Shown: piece after piece, positions 8,875 to 17,998 of the stretch
Numbering within the stretch: the first letter of the stretch is position 1
Layout: each line of letters opens with the position of its first letter
Assembly: GCF_037975445.1 (NCBI RefSeq)
Contig: NZ_CP150254.1
Location: forward strand, 5,516,001-5,580,000
From: Peribacillus sp. FSL P2-0133
GTDB lineage: Bacteria > Bacillota > Bacilli > Bacillales > DSM-1321
DNA: 64,000 nt
Direction of reading: 5' to 3'
The notes under the pieces: generated by a model
Told to the model about the DNA's origin: nothing
Databases searched by the model: none
The model's input: the letters and a program-made list of their open reading frames with translations, nothing else
Made by a program: the position numbers and the translations under genes

Positions 8875-9978
8875 TTAATTTTTCATCCTCAAATAAACAT
8901 TATATACGTTATTGGCTAAAATCTCTATAGAAAAGTTGTTTTTTGCAAATTTTTGTAAATCCGACCCTATCTTTGTCAGGTCCCCGGATTTTTTTAATTC
9001 TAAAGCATTGCAGATGGCCAATTTCAGCTGTTCGACATTGCCGATATCCGTAATCCAGCCCTTGCTCCGATCGGGAATCAATTCCTGTACACCTCCGACA
9101 TCACTTGTGATTGCCGGAAGACCCGATCTTGCTCCTTCAAGTAAAACCAGCGGAAAACTTTCGCTTAATGAAGTCAATAATGTGATGTCCCCTAACGGGT
9201 AGATTCGTTCTAAATCTTCACGATACCCTAAAAAGTGCACATGATCGGATAATCCCTTTTCCGAGACCATCTCTTCCAGAGCGGATTTCCTGCTCCCGTC
9301 CCCTGCAAGCAACAGCCTTACATGCGGGAATTCCGATACCACTTCACTTAATGCCGCTAAAGCAAATTCATGACCTTTCACCGATTCAAGCCTTGCAGGC
9401 ATGATGACGATGAAATCATCCTTTCCAAACCCGAAATCTTCTCTTTGAAACGGGAAAGGCAATACCTTTTCAAAGTCAATTCCGTTTAGGATCTTTGTTA
9501 TTTTTGTCGAATGGATTCCTTGGTCAATCAAGTCCTGCTTAAAGCGGTCAGAAACTGCCAGTATATGATCGGCATATTTAAATGACCTTACATGAAGGCC
9601 CGTAAACAATTTTCCCTTTACACCCTGCCCCAAAAAGTCATGATGGGGTGAACTGTGAACAGTAAGAAGCCAAGGGCATTTAATGAGGCGCTTTATAAAG
9701 GCACCATATATATTCGCCCGCGGACCATGTGTATGGATGATGTCTATATTATTTAGACGGATAAAGTCCCGTAAAGGTTTCAAAATTGAAAGGTCATATT
9801 TGGAATGTTGCTTGAAAAGTTCGGTTTGTATCCCGGAAGACATGGCCCGCCGGTATAGTTCACCATCTTCAAATACACCAAGCAAACACTCCTCTTTATT
9901 CAATTGGTTCAGTAAGGACATAATATGAAACATTCCGCCGCCAGTTTCATTCCCAGCGTTTAAGTGCAAGATCCTCAT
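8875..9978 (-). CDS. GT4-family glycosyltransferase
   Basis: Cytoplasmic GT-B fold retaining glycosyltransferase (Glyco_transf_4 plus Glycos_transf_1), 367 aa. N-terminal nucleotide-fold features are LHLNAGNETGGG and IIHTHGPRANIYG; the C-terminal donor site has the EX7E pattern in SESFPLVLLEGARSG followed by SDVGG. ATG at 9978 follows AAGGAG at eight bases. It sits 18 bp downstream of tagA and about 75 bp before tagO, so it probably modifies the teichoic acid linkage unit or another undecaprenyl-linked glycan. Donor and acceptor are not deducible. Confidence 0.88.
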   Translation of the reverse strand: MRILHLNAGNETGGGMFHIMSLLNQLNKEECLLGVFEDGELYRRAMSSGIQTELFKQHSKYDLSILKPLRDFIRLNNIDIIHTHGPRANIYGAFIKRLIKCPWLLTVHSSPHHDFLGQGVKGKLFTGLHVRSFKYADHILAVSDRFKQDLIDQGIHSTKITKILNGIDFEKVLPFPFQREDFGFGKDDFIVIMPARLESVKGHEFALAALSEVVSEFPHVRLLLAGDGSRKSALEEMVSEKGLSDHVHFLGYREDLERIYPLGDITLLTSLSESFPLVLLEGARSGLPAITSDVGGVQELIPDRSKGWITDIGNVEQLKLAICNALELKKSGDLTKIGSDLQKFAKNNFSIEILANNVYNVYLRMKN

Positions 9979-9996
9979 CCAGTCCACTCCTTATGT

Positions 9997-10740
9997 TCAG
10001 GAACGCTGCACCGTTTTCCTTAACCGCTTAACCTTTAAAACGAATCTTGGCAGCGCAAGCATCCGTTTCCACCGCGAAGGTTGCTGGATCAGTCGGTACA
10101 ACCATTCAAGACGCATCTTTTGCCAGAAAACCGGGGCACGGTTCACCTTTCCCGCAAGGACATCAAAGCTTCCCCCAACTCCCATGAATAACCCCTTATT
10201 GAATAGCCCATAGTGCTTGGAAACCCATTTTTCCTGCCTAGGGAACCCTAATGCAGTCAAAATGATGTCAGGTTCAAGTTCCGCTATCGACTTAGGCAGG
10301 GCATCATCCTTTATATCAATGTAACCATGGTTGTATCCCACCAACTCGAGACCCGGGTATGATTCTTTTACTTTCAGGGCCGCTGCTTCAATCACGCTTT
10401 CCTCCGCTCCAAGCAGGTATACCTTCAGCGCTTTTTCATCAGCGACCCGAAATAATTCATTCATCAAGTCGAATCCAGTAATCCGCTCTTGTAAAGGTTG
10501 ATTTAGCCATTTAGAGGCCATAATAATACCAACGCCATCCGGAGTGATGTAATCAGCCGATATAATGATGTCTTTATAATCCTGATGTTCATTTGCATAC
10601 TCAACTATTTCCGGATTTGCCGTAACGATAAACGTTTTTTCCTGATTCATCAATCTTGGATAGATCATTCCATTCATGAATTCATCCATATTGCTATCAA
10701 TGAATGGTATGGATAGTATCTCAACAAACTTTTCTGTCAT
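9997..10740 (-). CDS. tagA: TagA, N-acetylmannosaminyltransferase
   Basis: WecG/TagA/CpsF family enzyme that adds ManNAc to undecaprenyl-PP-GlcNAc, the second step of wall teichoic acid linkage-unit assembly. 247 aa, normal for the family. Conserved stretches are TANPEIVEYA, the catalytic-region SADYITPDGVGI, LLGAEESV, and the C-terminal LGFPRQEKW ... MGVGGSFDVLAGKVNRAP with RLIQQPSRWKRM. It heads the minus-strand group tagA-GT4-tagO and is divergent from the polymer cassette beginning at 10852. Confidence 0.94.
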   Translation of the reverse strand: MTEKFVEILSIPFIDSNMDEFMNGMIYPRLMNQEKTFIVTANPEIVEYANEHQDYKDIIISADYITPDGVGIIMASKWLNQPLQERITGFDLMNELFRVADEKALKVYLLGAEESVIEAAALKVKESYPGLELVGYNHGYIDIKDDALPKSIAELEPDIILTALGFPRQEKWVSKHYGLFNKGLFMGVGGSFDVLAGKVNRAPVFWQKMRLEWLYRLIQQPSRWKRMLALPRFVLKVKRLRKTVQRS

Positions 10741-10851
10741 TTCACTTCAGCCTTTCATATGTACTATACATCTAAAGGGTGGGGTATTATTCAAGAAATT
10801 TTTTCATACACATCATAGAACTTGATTTTTGATTCAAAGGTGGTTAATCAA

Positions 10852-12282
10852 TTGAAGTTTATAGAAAAGCAATCGTTACCCATTCTATTTCTGTGCCTGC
10901 TCGTCCCATCGGCAGTGCCTCACCCTATCGCCGGTTACATGGCAACGGCGCTGATGCTCATTTTTATCGGTATAAATAAAAAAAACCTGTTATTAATTCT
11001 ATTCATTTATTTCCCTGCCCGTCCCTTATTGATGGAACTGAATAGCGGCTTAACCTATACAGGTGACCTGATCATCCTCACCTTATTCATTACTTTGCTT
11101 ATTGAAAGATTCAAAAAGAACGAATGGCAATTTTCGAAATATCATTTTACTGCGCCATTTTGGTTGTTTTGTTTAATTGGTGCCGGGGCTGCACTCATAA
11201 CCGGAGTGGGAATCCTCCCCATCCTATTTGAACTCCGTGCATTGCTTATTACATTCTTGCTTCTTTACATTATCGGTGAATTAAATCTAGAAAGAAAGGA
11301 TATCTTTCGCTTTTTAAAGGTAATCCTAATATTTACAATCTTACTTTGCCTGCATGGCATGGTGGAGAAAATCTTTTCACGTACGGTCCTGCTTCCCCAT
11401 GCATGGGAAATGTGGAATCTTTCTCCAACAAACCGGATGAGGATTTATGGAGCACCTGCCAATCCTAATGTATTTGCCTTATTCTTAAGCATCCAGTTAT
11501 TCCTTAGTTTCTTTCTATTTCAGTCGCTGAAAAAATATAAATGGATCGTCTTCCTGGCAGCCATCCTGCTTTCCGGAACGTTACTGCTTACCTATTCACG
11601 GGGCACGATGATTGCATTCGGGTTCTCGGCGCTTGTCTTTATGATATGGACTAGAAATAAACTATTTCTCAAATATGCTGTAGGAGCATTTTGTCTCGGC
11701 CTGCTTCTTATTTATTACCCAGTTTTATTTGCATCAAGTAAAGTGGAGGTATCCGCATCGATTCCCATGGAAAATGTGGTAATTGGCAGCACCCCTTCTC
11801 CTGAACACGAACATGCCCTCTCCAATCGTTTTTCAGAAATGTTCTCTGATAAAACTCTGCACCAAAGTACGGAATGGGGCCGGTTATATGTCCTAATCAA
11901 AGGAATTGAAATTTTCACAGATCACCCGATAATCGGTACCGGGCTAGCAACCTTCGGAGATTCTGCCACACTTTCCTATTCCTCACCAATCTATCAGGAA
12001 TACCAAATTGGTGAAAGGATGTATACCGATAATCAATATATCCAGATTCTGGTCCAAACTGGTGTACTGGGATTTCTTGCAGTTCTTGCATTCATCTTTT
12101 TCACCTGCCGTAAAATCCTAAAATCGGGAAATGGCACTTTAGCGGCGTTCACCATCTGCCTGATGTTGGCCGCATTATTAGCAGGACTTTTCTACAATAT
12201 TCTCGAAGATAAAACGTTTACGCTGATATTTTATAGTTGTTTGGGAATCTGTTTACAGAAGGACATCATTTTAAAGGATTGA
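10852..12282 (+). CDS. O-antigen ligase / Wzy-like polymerase
   Basis: Polytopic membrane protein, about 476 aa, with around ten to twelve hydrophobic segments and a large extracellular loop near residues 300-380. The loop is followed by the Wzy_C-type pattern (HPIIGTGLATFG, then DNQYIQILVQTGVLG). Such proteins join or polymerise undecaprenyl-linked glycans outside the membrane. The best start is the TTG at 10852, eight bases behind AAAGGTGG; an upstream TTG at 10822 has no ribosome site. It is the first gene of a three-gene plus-strand cassette with a flippase and a glycosyltransferase. Confidence 0.85.
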   Translation: MKFIEKQSLPILFLCLLVPSAVPHPIAGYMATALMLIFIGINKKNLLLILFIYFPARPLLMELNSGLTYTGDLIILTLFITLLIERFKKNEWQFSKYHFTAPFWLFCLIGAGAALITGVGILPILFELRALLITFLLLYIIGELNLERKDIFRFLKVILIFTILLCLHGMVEKIFSRTVLLPHAWEMWNLSPTNRMRIYGAPANPNVFALFLSIQLFLSFFLFQSLKKYKWIVFLAAILLSGTLLLTYSRGTMIAFGFSALVFMIWTRNKLFLKYAVGAFCLGLLLIYYPVLFASSKVEVSASIPMENVVIGSTPSPEHEHALSNRFSEMFSDKTLHQSTEWGRLYVLIKGIEIFTDHPIIGTGLATFGDSATLSYSSPIYQEYQIGERMYTDNQYIQILVQTGVLGFLAVLAFIFFTCRKILKSGNGTLAAFTICLMLAALLAGLFYNILEDKTFTLIFYSCLGICLQKDIILKD

Positions 12283-12286
12283 AAAT

Positions 12287-13813
12287 ATGCCTACTCTTTC
12301 ACATGTCATTAAATCGGTCGGGCTCGTCACCATTATTGCAGCCATTGGAAAAGTCCTCGGATTCGGGCGGGAATCGATCATAGCCGCCTATTTCGGGGCA
12401 TCATCAATGGCAGATGTTTTTTTCGTGGCAAGCCTCATACCAACCATTCTTTTTACGGCTCTCGGCAGCGGTCTTCAGGCCGGCGTTATTCCTATTTACT
12501 TGGAAAAGAAAGCGGACAATCCGTTGAAAGCTGATGAATTCATCAGTGTTTTAGGCTCTTTCTTTATGCTGGTAGCCGGAGTCCTGACCATTGCCTGCAT
12601 GATTTTCATAAAGCCGCTCGTCATGTTGACAGCCCCGGGTTTCTCTGATTCCGAGCTTGCCCTGACGGAGTCACTGACCCGGATCATGCTGCCAAGTTTA
12701 CTATTTTTCACGCTTTCATACATGGCGACGGGGGTCCTGAATGCGAATAAGCGTTTTATTCTGCCGGCACTCACTTCAACTGCACAAAACACGGTCATTA
12801 TTGCAGCCACTGTATTGTTCGCTGCTCCGTTTGGGATTGAAGGATTGGCTTGGGGGTTTGTATTCGGTGCAGCAAGCCAGTTCCTTATTCAATACCCATC
12901 ATTGAAGAAATACGGAATCCGGCCCATAGTCGCTTTCCTGCCTCATAAAAGGCAGATCGTTCAAACACTGTACACCTTTTATCCAATCATCATCGCCGCT
13001 TTGGCGATCCAGTTGAATAGTGTCGTCGATCGGATTATCGCGACTTCGCTCGAAACAGGGAGCGTATCTGCACTGAACTATGCAAATCGCCTGCTGTGGC
13101 TGCCATTAAGCATTGTCCTCACGCCGCTGATTACCGTATTGTACCCTTCAATCGTCGAGCGCGCACTTATAGGCTATCAATCTTTCCTTAATTTGACCTT
13201 AAAGGGATTGAAATCGCTATTATTTTTAGCTATTCCGTTCATGGTCGTCATGTTAATCAGCGGAAACAGCTTAATCACTCTGGCTTTCCAACGCGGGGCC
13301 TTCGATGCTTCAGCAACAGAGGTGACTTATAGGGCATTCATCTTTTATTCCGCTTGCCTCCCGTTCTTTGCACTGCGGGATTATCTGATGAACGCCTTCT
13401 ACGCCTTGAAGAAAATGAAAGTGGCCATGTATTCCTGCCTGATTGCCGTATTACTTAACGTCCTGCTCAGCTGGGTCCTATCACGTTATCTCGGCGTCGG
13501 CGGAATCGCTTTAGCATCGGGCATTTCCATGCTCCTGCAATCTCTATACCTTTTCGGCTACCTATGGCTAAAGACAGAAAGAACGGACAAGGCAGCTTTC
13601 AGGGATGTTTTTCAGGAAAGCAGCAAGCTTGCCATCATCGGAATCATCATTTACGGACTCGCTCTCTGGATCCATCCGCTTACCATGACGTTGCCCATCA
13701 TCATGGAATTAGTGATCATCTCGCTGCTGGTATTCGGATTATATCTCGCATTATCCATTCTTTTTAAAGTAAGCAGCCTGCAAGCGATGAAAAGGATCAG
13801 ATCATCAAAGTAA
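12287..13813 (+). CDS. MurJ/MviN-family lipid-linked oligosaccharide flippase
   Basis: MOP-superfamily flippase, 508 aa, with about fourteen membrane segments. The N-terminus (KVLGFGRESIIAAYFG, then ADVFFVASLIPTILF) matches the MviN/MurJ pattern of lipid II flippases. Four bases separate it from the preceding Wzy-like gene and 21 from the following glycosyltransferase, so it probably flips the lipid-linked repeat unit of that cassette rather than serving as the house-keeping lipid II flippase. Using an MviN-type rather than a Wzx-type protein for this is notable. Confidence 0.87.
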   Translation: MPTLSHVIKSVGLVTIIAAIGKVLGFGRESIIAAYFGASSMADVFFVASLIPTILFTALGSGLQAGVIPIYLEKKADNPLKADEFISVLGSFFMLVAGVLTIACMIFIKPLVMLTAPGFSDSELALTESLTRIMLPSLLFFTLSYMATGVLNANKRFILPALTSTAQNTVIIAATVLFAAPFGIEGLAWGFVFGAASQFLIQYPSLKKYGIRPIVAFLPHKRQIVQTLYTFYPIIIAALAIQLNSVVDRIIATSLETGSVSALNYANRLLWLPLSIVLTPLITVLYPSIVERALIGYQSFLNLTLKGLKSLLFLAIPFMVVMLISGNSLITLAFQRGAFDASATEVTYRAFIFYSACLPFFALRDYLMNAFYALKKMKVAMYSCLIAVLLNVLLSWVLSRYLGVGGIALASGISMLLQSLYLFGYLWLKTERTDKAAFRDVFQESSKLAIIGIIIYGLALWIHPLTMTLPIIMELVIISLLVFGLYLALSILFKVSSLQAMKRIRSSK

Positions 13814-13834
13814 TACATTAGAAGGAGTGCCATT

Positions 13835-15001
13835 ATGAACATTTTAATCACGACGATTTTCAACTACCCTCATGAAGGAGGGCTATCGAGCCATATCACT
13901 ACGTTAAAAAAGGGTTTAATGTCGCGGGGCCATAATGTGGACATATTATCTTTCTCTCAATTACCCCCTTTCAAGAGGAAGATGCTCGCCCAGGCTCCAG
14001 GTTTTTTATTAAATAAAGTAAAACAGGGGAGCGGCCAGCTTTTCAATGACCGGCAACGCCAAAGATTATTGGCTTCATCTATTAAAGCCTTGAAAAAGAA
14101 CTATGATGTCATAAATGCTCAAGACATTTTCGCAACGCTCGCCTCCATCGAATCCGGGATACCAACGGTGCAAACCGTCCATGGGTATTATTCATTCGAG
14201 GCAGTCAGCAGGGGCGCCCTTCTCCCGGATAGTGAAGAAGATTTGATCATTCGGGAGCTGGAAAGAAAAGCTTATCAGTCAGCTGCAAAAGTGGTGACGG
14301 TCGATCAAAGGATCAAAGACTATATAAATCATTTGGCACATATAGAGGCGGATACGATAAAGAACTTCATTGACGTGTCTGCTTTCAAACCGGAAATGGC
14401 AAAGCGGGAGCATACTCGCCGGGACTTTCAAATACCCCTGCATAAAAAGATGCTTTTCGTTCCGAGAAGAATGACGGAAAAGAACGGTGTCATCTACCCG
14501 CTCCTTGCTCTGCCGGAGGTGCTGGAAAATCATCATGAAACGGTATTGGTCTATGCAGGTACAGGAGAACAGCGAAGCCGGCTTGAGGAAACGGCAGCCA
14601 GGCTCCAAATATCTGATTCCGTCCTTTTCTTGGGTTCAGTGCCGTTCGAGAAAATGCATAATCTCTATGAAGCATCGGACATCGTACTCATCCCAAGCGT
14701 TCATTCCCACGGGGTGGAAGAAGCGACTTCCATTTCTGCATTAGAAGCGATGAGTTGCCGCTCACCCGTCATTGCAAGCGCAATTGGCGGTTTAAAGGAG
14801 ATTCTCATTGATGGTGAAGATGGTTTGTTAGTGGAGGAAAAAAATAAAGAAGCACTTGCACAAGCCATCTCCATTCTGCTTAAAGACACTGCTTATGCAA
14901 CAAAGTTAGCTGCGAAAGCAAGATATAAAATGGAAAGCGAATACTCCCACCTTTCAGCTGCCGAGCGGTTTAAGAAAGCTTATGATGAAGTACTGAACTA
15001 A
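13835..15001 (+). CDS. GT4-family glycosyltransferase
   Basis: 388-aa GT-B glycosyltransferase. The N-terminal acceptor domain starts FNYPHEGGLSSHI with QTVHGYYSF further on. The donor domain has FVPRRMTEKNGV, LVYAGTGEQR, LFLGSVPFEKM and the EX7E motif within HGVEEATSISALEAMSC, then SAIGGLKEIL. A strong ribosome site (GAAGGAG) precedes ATG at 13835. It is the last gene of the plus-strand cassette and is closed by a terminator. Confidence 0.9.
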   Translation: MNILITTIFNYPHEGGLSSHITTLKKGLMSRGHNVDILSFSQLPPFKRKMLAQAPGFLLNKVKQGSGQLFNDRQRQRLLASSIKALKKNYDVINAQDIFATLASIESGIPTVQTVHGYYSFEAVSRGALLPDSEEDLIIRELERKAYQSAAKVVTVDQRIKDYINHLAHIEADTIKNFIDVSAFKPEMAKREHTRRDFQIPLHKKMLFVPRRMTEKNGVIYPLLALPEVLENHHETVLVYAGTGEQRSRLEETAARLQISDSVLFLGSVPFEKMHNLYEASDIVLIPSVHSHGVEEATSISALEAMSCRSPVIASAIGGLKEILIDGEDGLLVEEKNKEALAQAISILLKDTAYATKLAAKARYKMESEYSHLSAAERFKKAYDEVLN

Positions 15002-15033
15002 AAAAGCAGACCCGAAGCCCGGGTCTGCTTTTC
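15001..15033. terminator. Shared terminator between convergent genes
   Basis: Perfect stem AAAAGCAGACCCG / CGGGTCTGCTTTT with a short loop, between the end of the glycosyltransferase and the end of tagH. It is symmetrical, with T runs on either strand. Confidence 0.88.
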
Positions 15034-15037
15034 ACTT

Positions 15038-15835
15038 TCATACCAGTGCGGAACTACGCCTTTTCATTTGTTCTTCACGGTATTTTTTCTGTTCTTGTTT
15101 AGACATGGCGTTATATTCTTTTAAGAATGCTTCATATTGCGGCATTACTTCGTTCATGGCACCGTATGCCTTTAACTCTCCATATTCAAGCCATAAAGCC
15201 TTTTGGCAAAATTTCTTCATCTGACCGATTGAATGGCTGACAAAGAACATCGTTTTGCCTTTTTCCTTAAATTCGTTCATTTTCTCCAAACACTTTTCAG
15301 CAAAGTTTTTATCCCCGACTGATAAGGCTTCATCAATAATCAGGATATCTGGATCAATATGCACGGAAATGGAAAAACCAAGCCTGGACTTCATGCCGCT
15401 TGAGTAGGATTTCACCGGTTGGTCAATGAACTTGCCAAGCTCTGAAAACTCGATGATCTCAGGCTCAAGTTCTTTGATCTGATTTTTGTCGAATCCGAGC
15501 ATCAGCATTTTCAGTTCGATGTTTTCTCTGCCCGTCAACTGATTATTCAGGCCCGATGCAACGGCAATCAAAGCCGTTTTCCCGTTGGTTTGGACATTTC
15601 CGTCCGTGGGCGGGATAATACCTGCAATAATATTGGACAATGTGGATTTCCCTGATCCGTTGACCCCGACAAATCCTATTACATCGCCTTTTTCAGCTTC
15701 AAAACTTACATTTCTCAGAGCAAAATACTCTTCTCCATAGCTTTTGGGCAAAAGGAGATCCAATAATTTTTCCGAGTTTTTATTATATAATTTATATTTT
15801 TTCGTTATATCTTTGACTATTACCGATTTTTCCAA
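15038..15835 (-). CDS. tagH: TagH/TarH, teichoic acid export ATPase
   Basis: ATPase subunit of the ABC exporter that carries undecaprenyl-linked teichoic acid across the membrane. Walker A is GVNGSGKSTLSN, the signature is KSYSSGMKSRLGFS and Walker B is DILIIDEALSVGD, with the H-loop in FFVSHSIGQMK. At 265 aa it is the short form seen in Staphylococcus TarH; B. subtilis TagH has an extra C-terminal region that is missing here. It lies 17 bp after tagG. Confidence 0.94.
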   Translation of the reverse strand: MEKSVIVKDITKKYKLYNKNSEKLLDLLLPKSYGEEYFALRNVSFEAEKGDVIGFVGVNGSGKSTLSNIIAGIIPPTDGNVQTNGKTALIAVASGLNNQLTGRENIELKMLMLGFDKNQIKELEPEIIEFSELGKFIDQPVKSYSSGMKSRLGFSISVHIDPDILIIDEALSVGDKNFAEKCLEKMNEFKEKGKTMFFVSHSIGQMKKFCQKALWLEYGELKAYGAMNEVMPQYEAFLKEYNAMSKQEQKKYREEQMKRRSSALV

Positions 15836-15852
15836 CTTTTCTCACTTCCAGT

Positions 15853-16650
15853 TTACTTAAAGTCAACAAAGCGATCTCTAAACCTGACATGCAGCGAGGA
15901 ACCTATCAAAAACAAGATGATAACGACTGCCCAGAAATAAAGCGTATATTCCCAATGCTCTATTAGATACCATGATTCCCCCAACAATGAAGCTCGATAC
16001 CCATCCACAATATAATATAGTGGATTCAGCTTCATGATATTGACTAGAACAGGATGGTCCTTAGCATCCAATACCCAAAGGATTGGTGTTAAATAAAACA
16101 AGACTTTCATTAAGGACACGATTATATTATGAACGTCACGAATAATGGTTGATAATGTTGAAGAGATTAACCCAAACGAAAATAACAGCAAGACCGTTGC
16201 AACAATATAATACGGCAGTTGCAAGATATAGACTGTTGGGAGGTATCCAGTAAAACCTAATAGGATGATGATGACTCCCAGCAGCATTAAATGCTGATAC
16301 AACTTGGCAAAGATGACATACGAAGGGATGACACTCATCGGAAAGCTCATCTTGGATACCATATTCAGTCGGGAAAAGACGGATTTGGACGTTTGGGTTA
16401 TTGAAGGGTTCACAAAAAACCAGACAACGATCCCTGCCATTAGCCATGGAAGAAAATTTTCACCCCGATTTAAGATTATAAAGCCGAATACAAACCAATA
16501 AATCGCAATCTGTATCATCGGATTGATGATTTCCCATAGGATTCCCAGGTAGTTATTGCTGTTGGCACTTTTCACTTCATAAACAGATAAACGCCTTACC
16601 AAATAAAAACTATTGATTTGTTCTTTTAAAACGGTCAAAGCTGAACTCAT
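15853..16650 (-). CDS. tagG: TagG/TarG, teichoic acid export permease
   Basis: ABC-2 type permease, 265 aa with six membrane segments, partner of TagH. Recognisable stretches are the amphipathic N-terminus and GILWEIINPMIQIAIYWFVFG, followed by NPSITQTSKSVFSRLNMVSK. Three bases separate its start from the end of the preceding glycerophosphotransferase, so these genes form one unit (glycerophosphotransferase-tagG-tagH). Confidence 0.94.
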   Translation of the reverse strand: MSSALTVLKEQINSFYLVRRLSVYEVKSANSNNYLGILWEIINPMIQIAIYWFVFGFIILNRGENFLPWLMAGIVVWFFVNPSITQTSKSVFSRLNMVSKMSFPMSVIPSYVIFAKLYQHLMLLGVIIILLGFTGYLPTVYILQLPYYIVATVLLLFSFGLISSTLSTIIRDVHNIIVSLMKVLFYLTPILWVLDAKDHPVLVNIMKLNPLYYIVDGYRASLLGESWYLIEHWEYTLYFWAVVIILFLIGSSLHVRFRDRFVDFK

Positions 16651-16653
16651 AAA

Positions 16654-17886
16654 TTACACAGACCTTCCTAAAAACACTTTTTCTACGACACGGCGTGAAG
16701 CCTGGCCATCCTCGAGTGCACAAAACCGCGCGTGAAAATGATTGATATCATTGGTATTTTCGTATTTCATCGTCTTGATACTATCAATGACCGCATCAGA
16801 TGTTTTGACTAACAAACCAGGTGCATTCTTTTCAAAATCAAAGTAAAACCCGCGAAGCTTGTCCCTGTAATTTTCAATATCATATACATAGAAAAGCATC
16901 GGACGCCGTAAATTTGCGTAATCAAAGAACACGGATGAATAATCAGTTATTAATAAATCAGAAATAAGATACAAATGACTGATATCCTCGTAACTGGATA
17001 AATCATAGGCGAATCCTTGATACGCCGATAAATCCAAGTTCTCTGATATCAAATAATGAAGACGAAGCAAAATGACATACTCCTCCCCCAATTCCCGTTT
17101 CATTCGATCCAGATCCAGTTTTATTTCAAACTTATATTTTCCCTTGCTATAAAACTCATCGTCCCTCCAAGTCGGGGCATATAAAACGATCCTTTTCTCT
17201 ATTGGTATACCCAACTTCTGTTTCAATGAGTCGATTGTATCACGATTATTCCCATTGTAAAGTATATCATTACGAGGATAACCGGTTTCCAGAATTTTAG
17301 AAGTATCGACATTGAAGGCCCGGGCAAAAATTTCACTGGAATAAGCATTCGGTGAAATTAAATAATCCCATTTACTTGATTCGGCATGGAAATTTTCTTT
17401 ATATTTATCCGTCGTTGTTCCAGGCATATGAACTTCATTCATATCCGCCGCAAGTTTCTTTAATGGAGTACCATGCCACGTTTGCAAATAGATCGTGTGC
17501 TTTGGCTTCGGAATCCAAAGCGGGAGCCTGCTGTTCGTTACCCAATAACGGGCCCTTGTCATTTTGAGCAGCCAACTAAATGAAAAACGATTGAGATATG
17601 GGATGCCTGCCTCTTCGAAATGAGCTGTATATCTTTTATCTACGCTCCAATACATTTTATATTCAGGATGGTGACTCTGCAAGTATTCATAAATCGCCCG
17701 GGGGTTGCAGCTATACTGCTTGCCCAAAAAGCTCTCAAAAATAACCAGCTTCCGGTCTACCGGCAATACTGTGCCCGCCATTGCAAAAGCCACTTTATAT
17801 CCTCTTAAAAAAATTGCTTTAGCCTTATTTTTAACTAGCGATAGAAAGGAAGGTCTCTTTGAGGTTTGTATTTTTTCATTTGACAT
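16654..17886 (-). CDS. CDP-glycerol glycerophosphotransferase, TagF/TagB type
   Basis: Peripheral membrane transferase of family PF04464 adding glycerol phosphate units to teichoic acid. 410 aa containing essentially one catalytic domain: VDRKLVIFESFLGKQYSCNP at the start, the catalytic-histidine loop LQTWHGTPLKKL, NDILY, ILYAPTWRDDEF, and the substrate-binding ITDYSSVFFDYANLRRPMLF. It resembles the second domain of the larger protein at 19639. It could be the polymerase or an adapter for the exporter genes that follow three bases later. The ribosome site precedes ATG at 17886. Confidence 0.88.
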   Translation of the reverse strand: MSNEKIQTSKRPSFLSLVKNKAKAIFLRGYKVAFAMAGTVLPVDRKLVIFESFLGKQYSCNPRAIYEYLQSHHPEYKMYWSVDKRYTAHFEEAGIPYLNRFSFSWLLKMTRARYWVTNSRLPLWIPKPKHTIYLQTWHGTPLKKLAADMNEVHMPGTTTDKYKENFHAESSKWDYLISPNAYSSEIFARAFNVDTSKILETGYPRNDILYNGNNRDTIDSLKQKLGIPIEKRIVLYAPTWRDDEFYSKGKYKFEIKLDLDRMKRELGEEYVILLRLHYLISENLDLSAYQGFAYDLSSYEDISHLYLISDLLITDYSSVFFDYANLRRPMLFYVYDIENYRDKLRGFYFDFEKNAPGLLVKTSDAVIDSIKTMKYENTNDINHFHARFCALEDGQASRRVVEKVFLGRSV

Positions 17887-17944
17887 ATCCGATCTCCCTT
17901 TTTATTGATTAATGATAATGGAACCATGCTAATAAATCGAATTA

Positions 17945-17983
17945 AAAATAAGCTCGCCCAATAGAAGGGAGAGCTTATTTTTG
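17945..17983 (-). terminator. Terminator after the family 2 glycosyltransferase
   Basis: Stem AAAAATAAGCTC / GAGCTTATTTTT with a 15-base loop between the GT2 gene and the next minus-strand gene. The glycerophosphotransferase-tagG-tagH unit therefore probably has its own promoter at about 17890-17940. Confidence 0.75.
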
Positions 17984-17998
17984 GTGTACTTCTAACAG

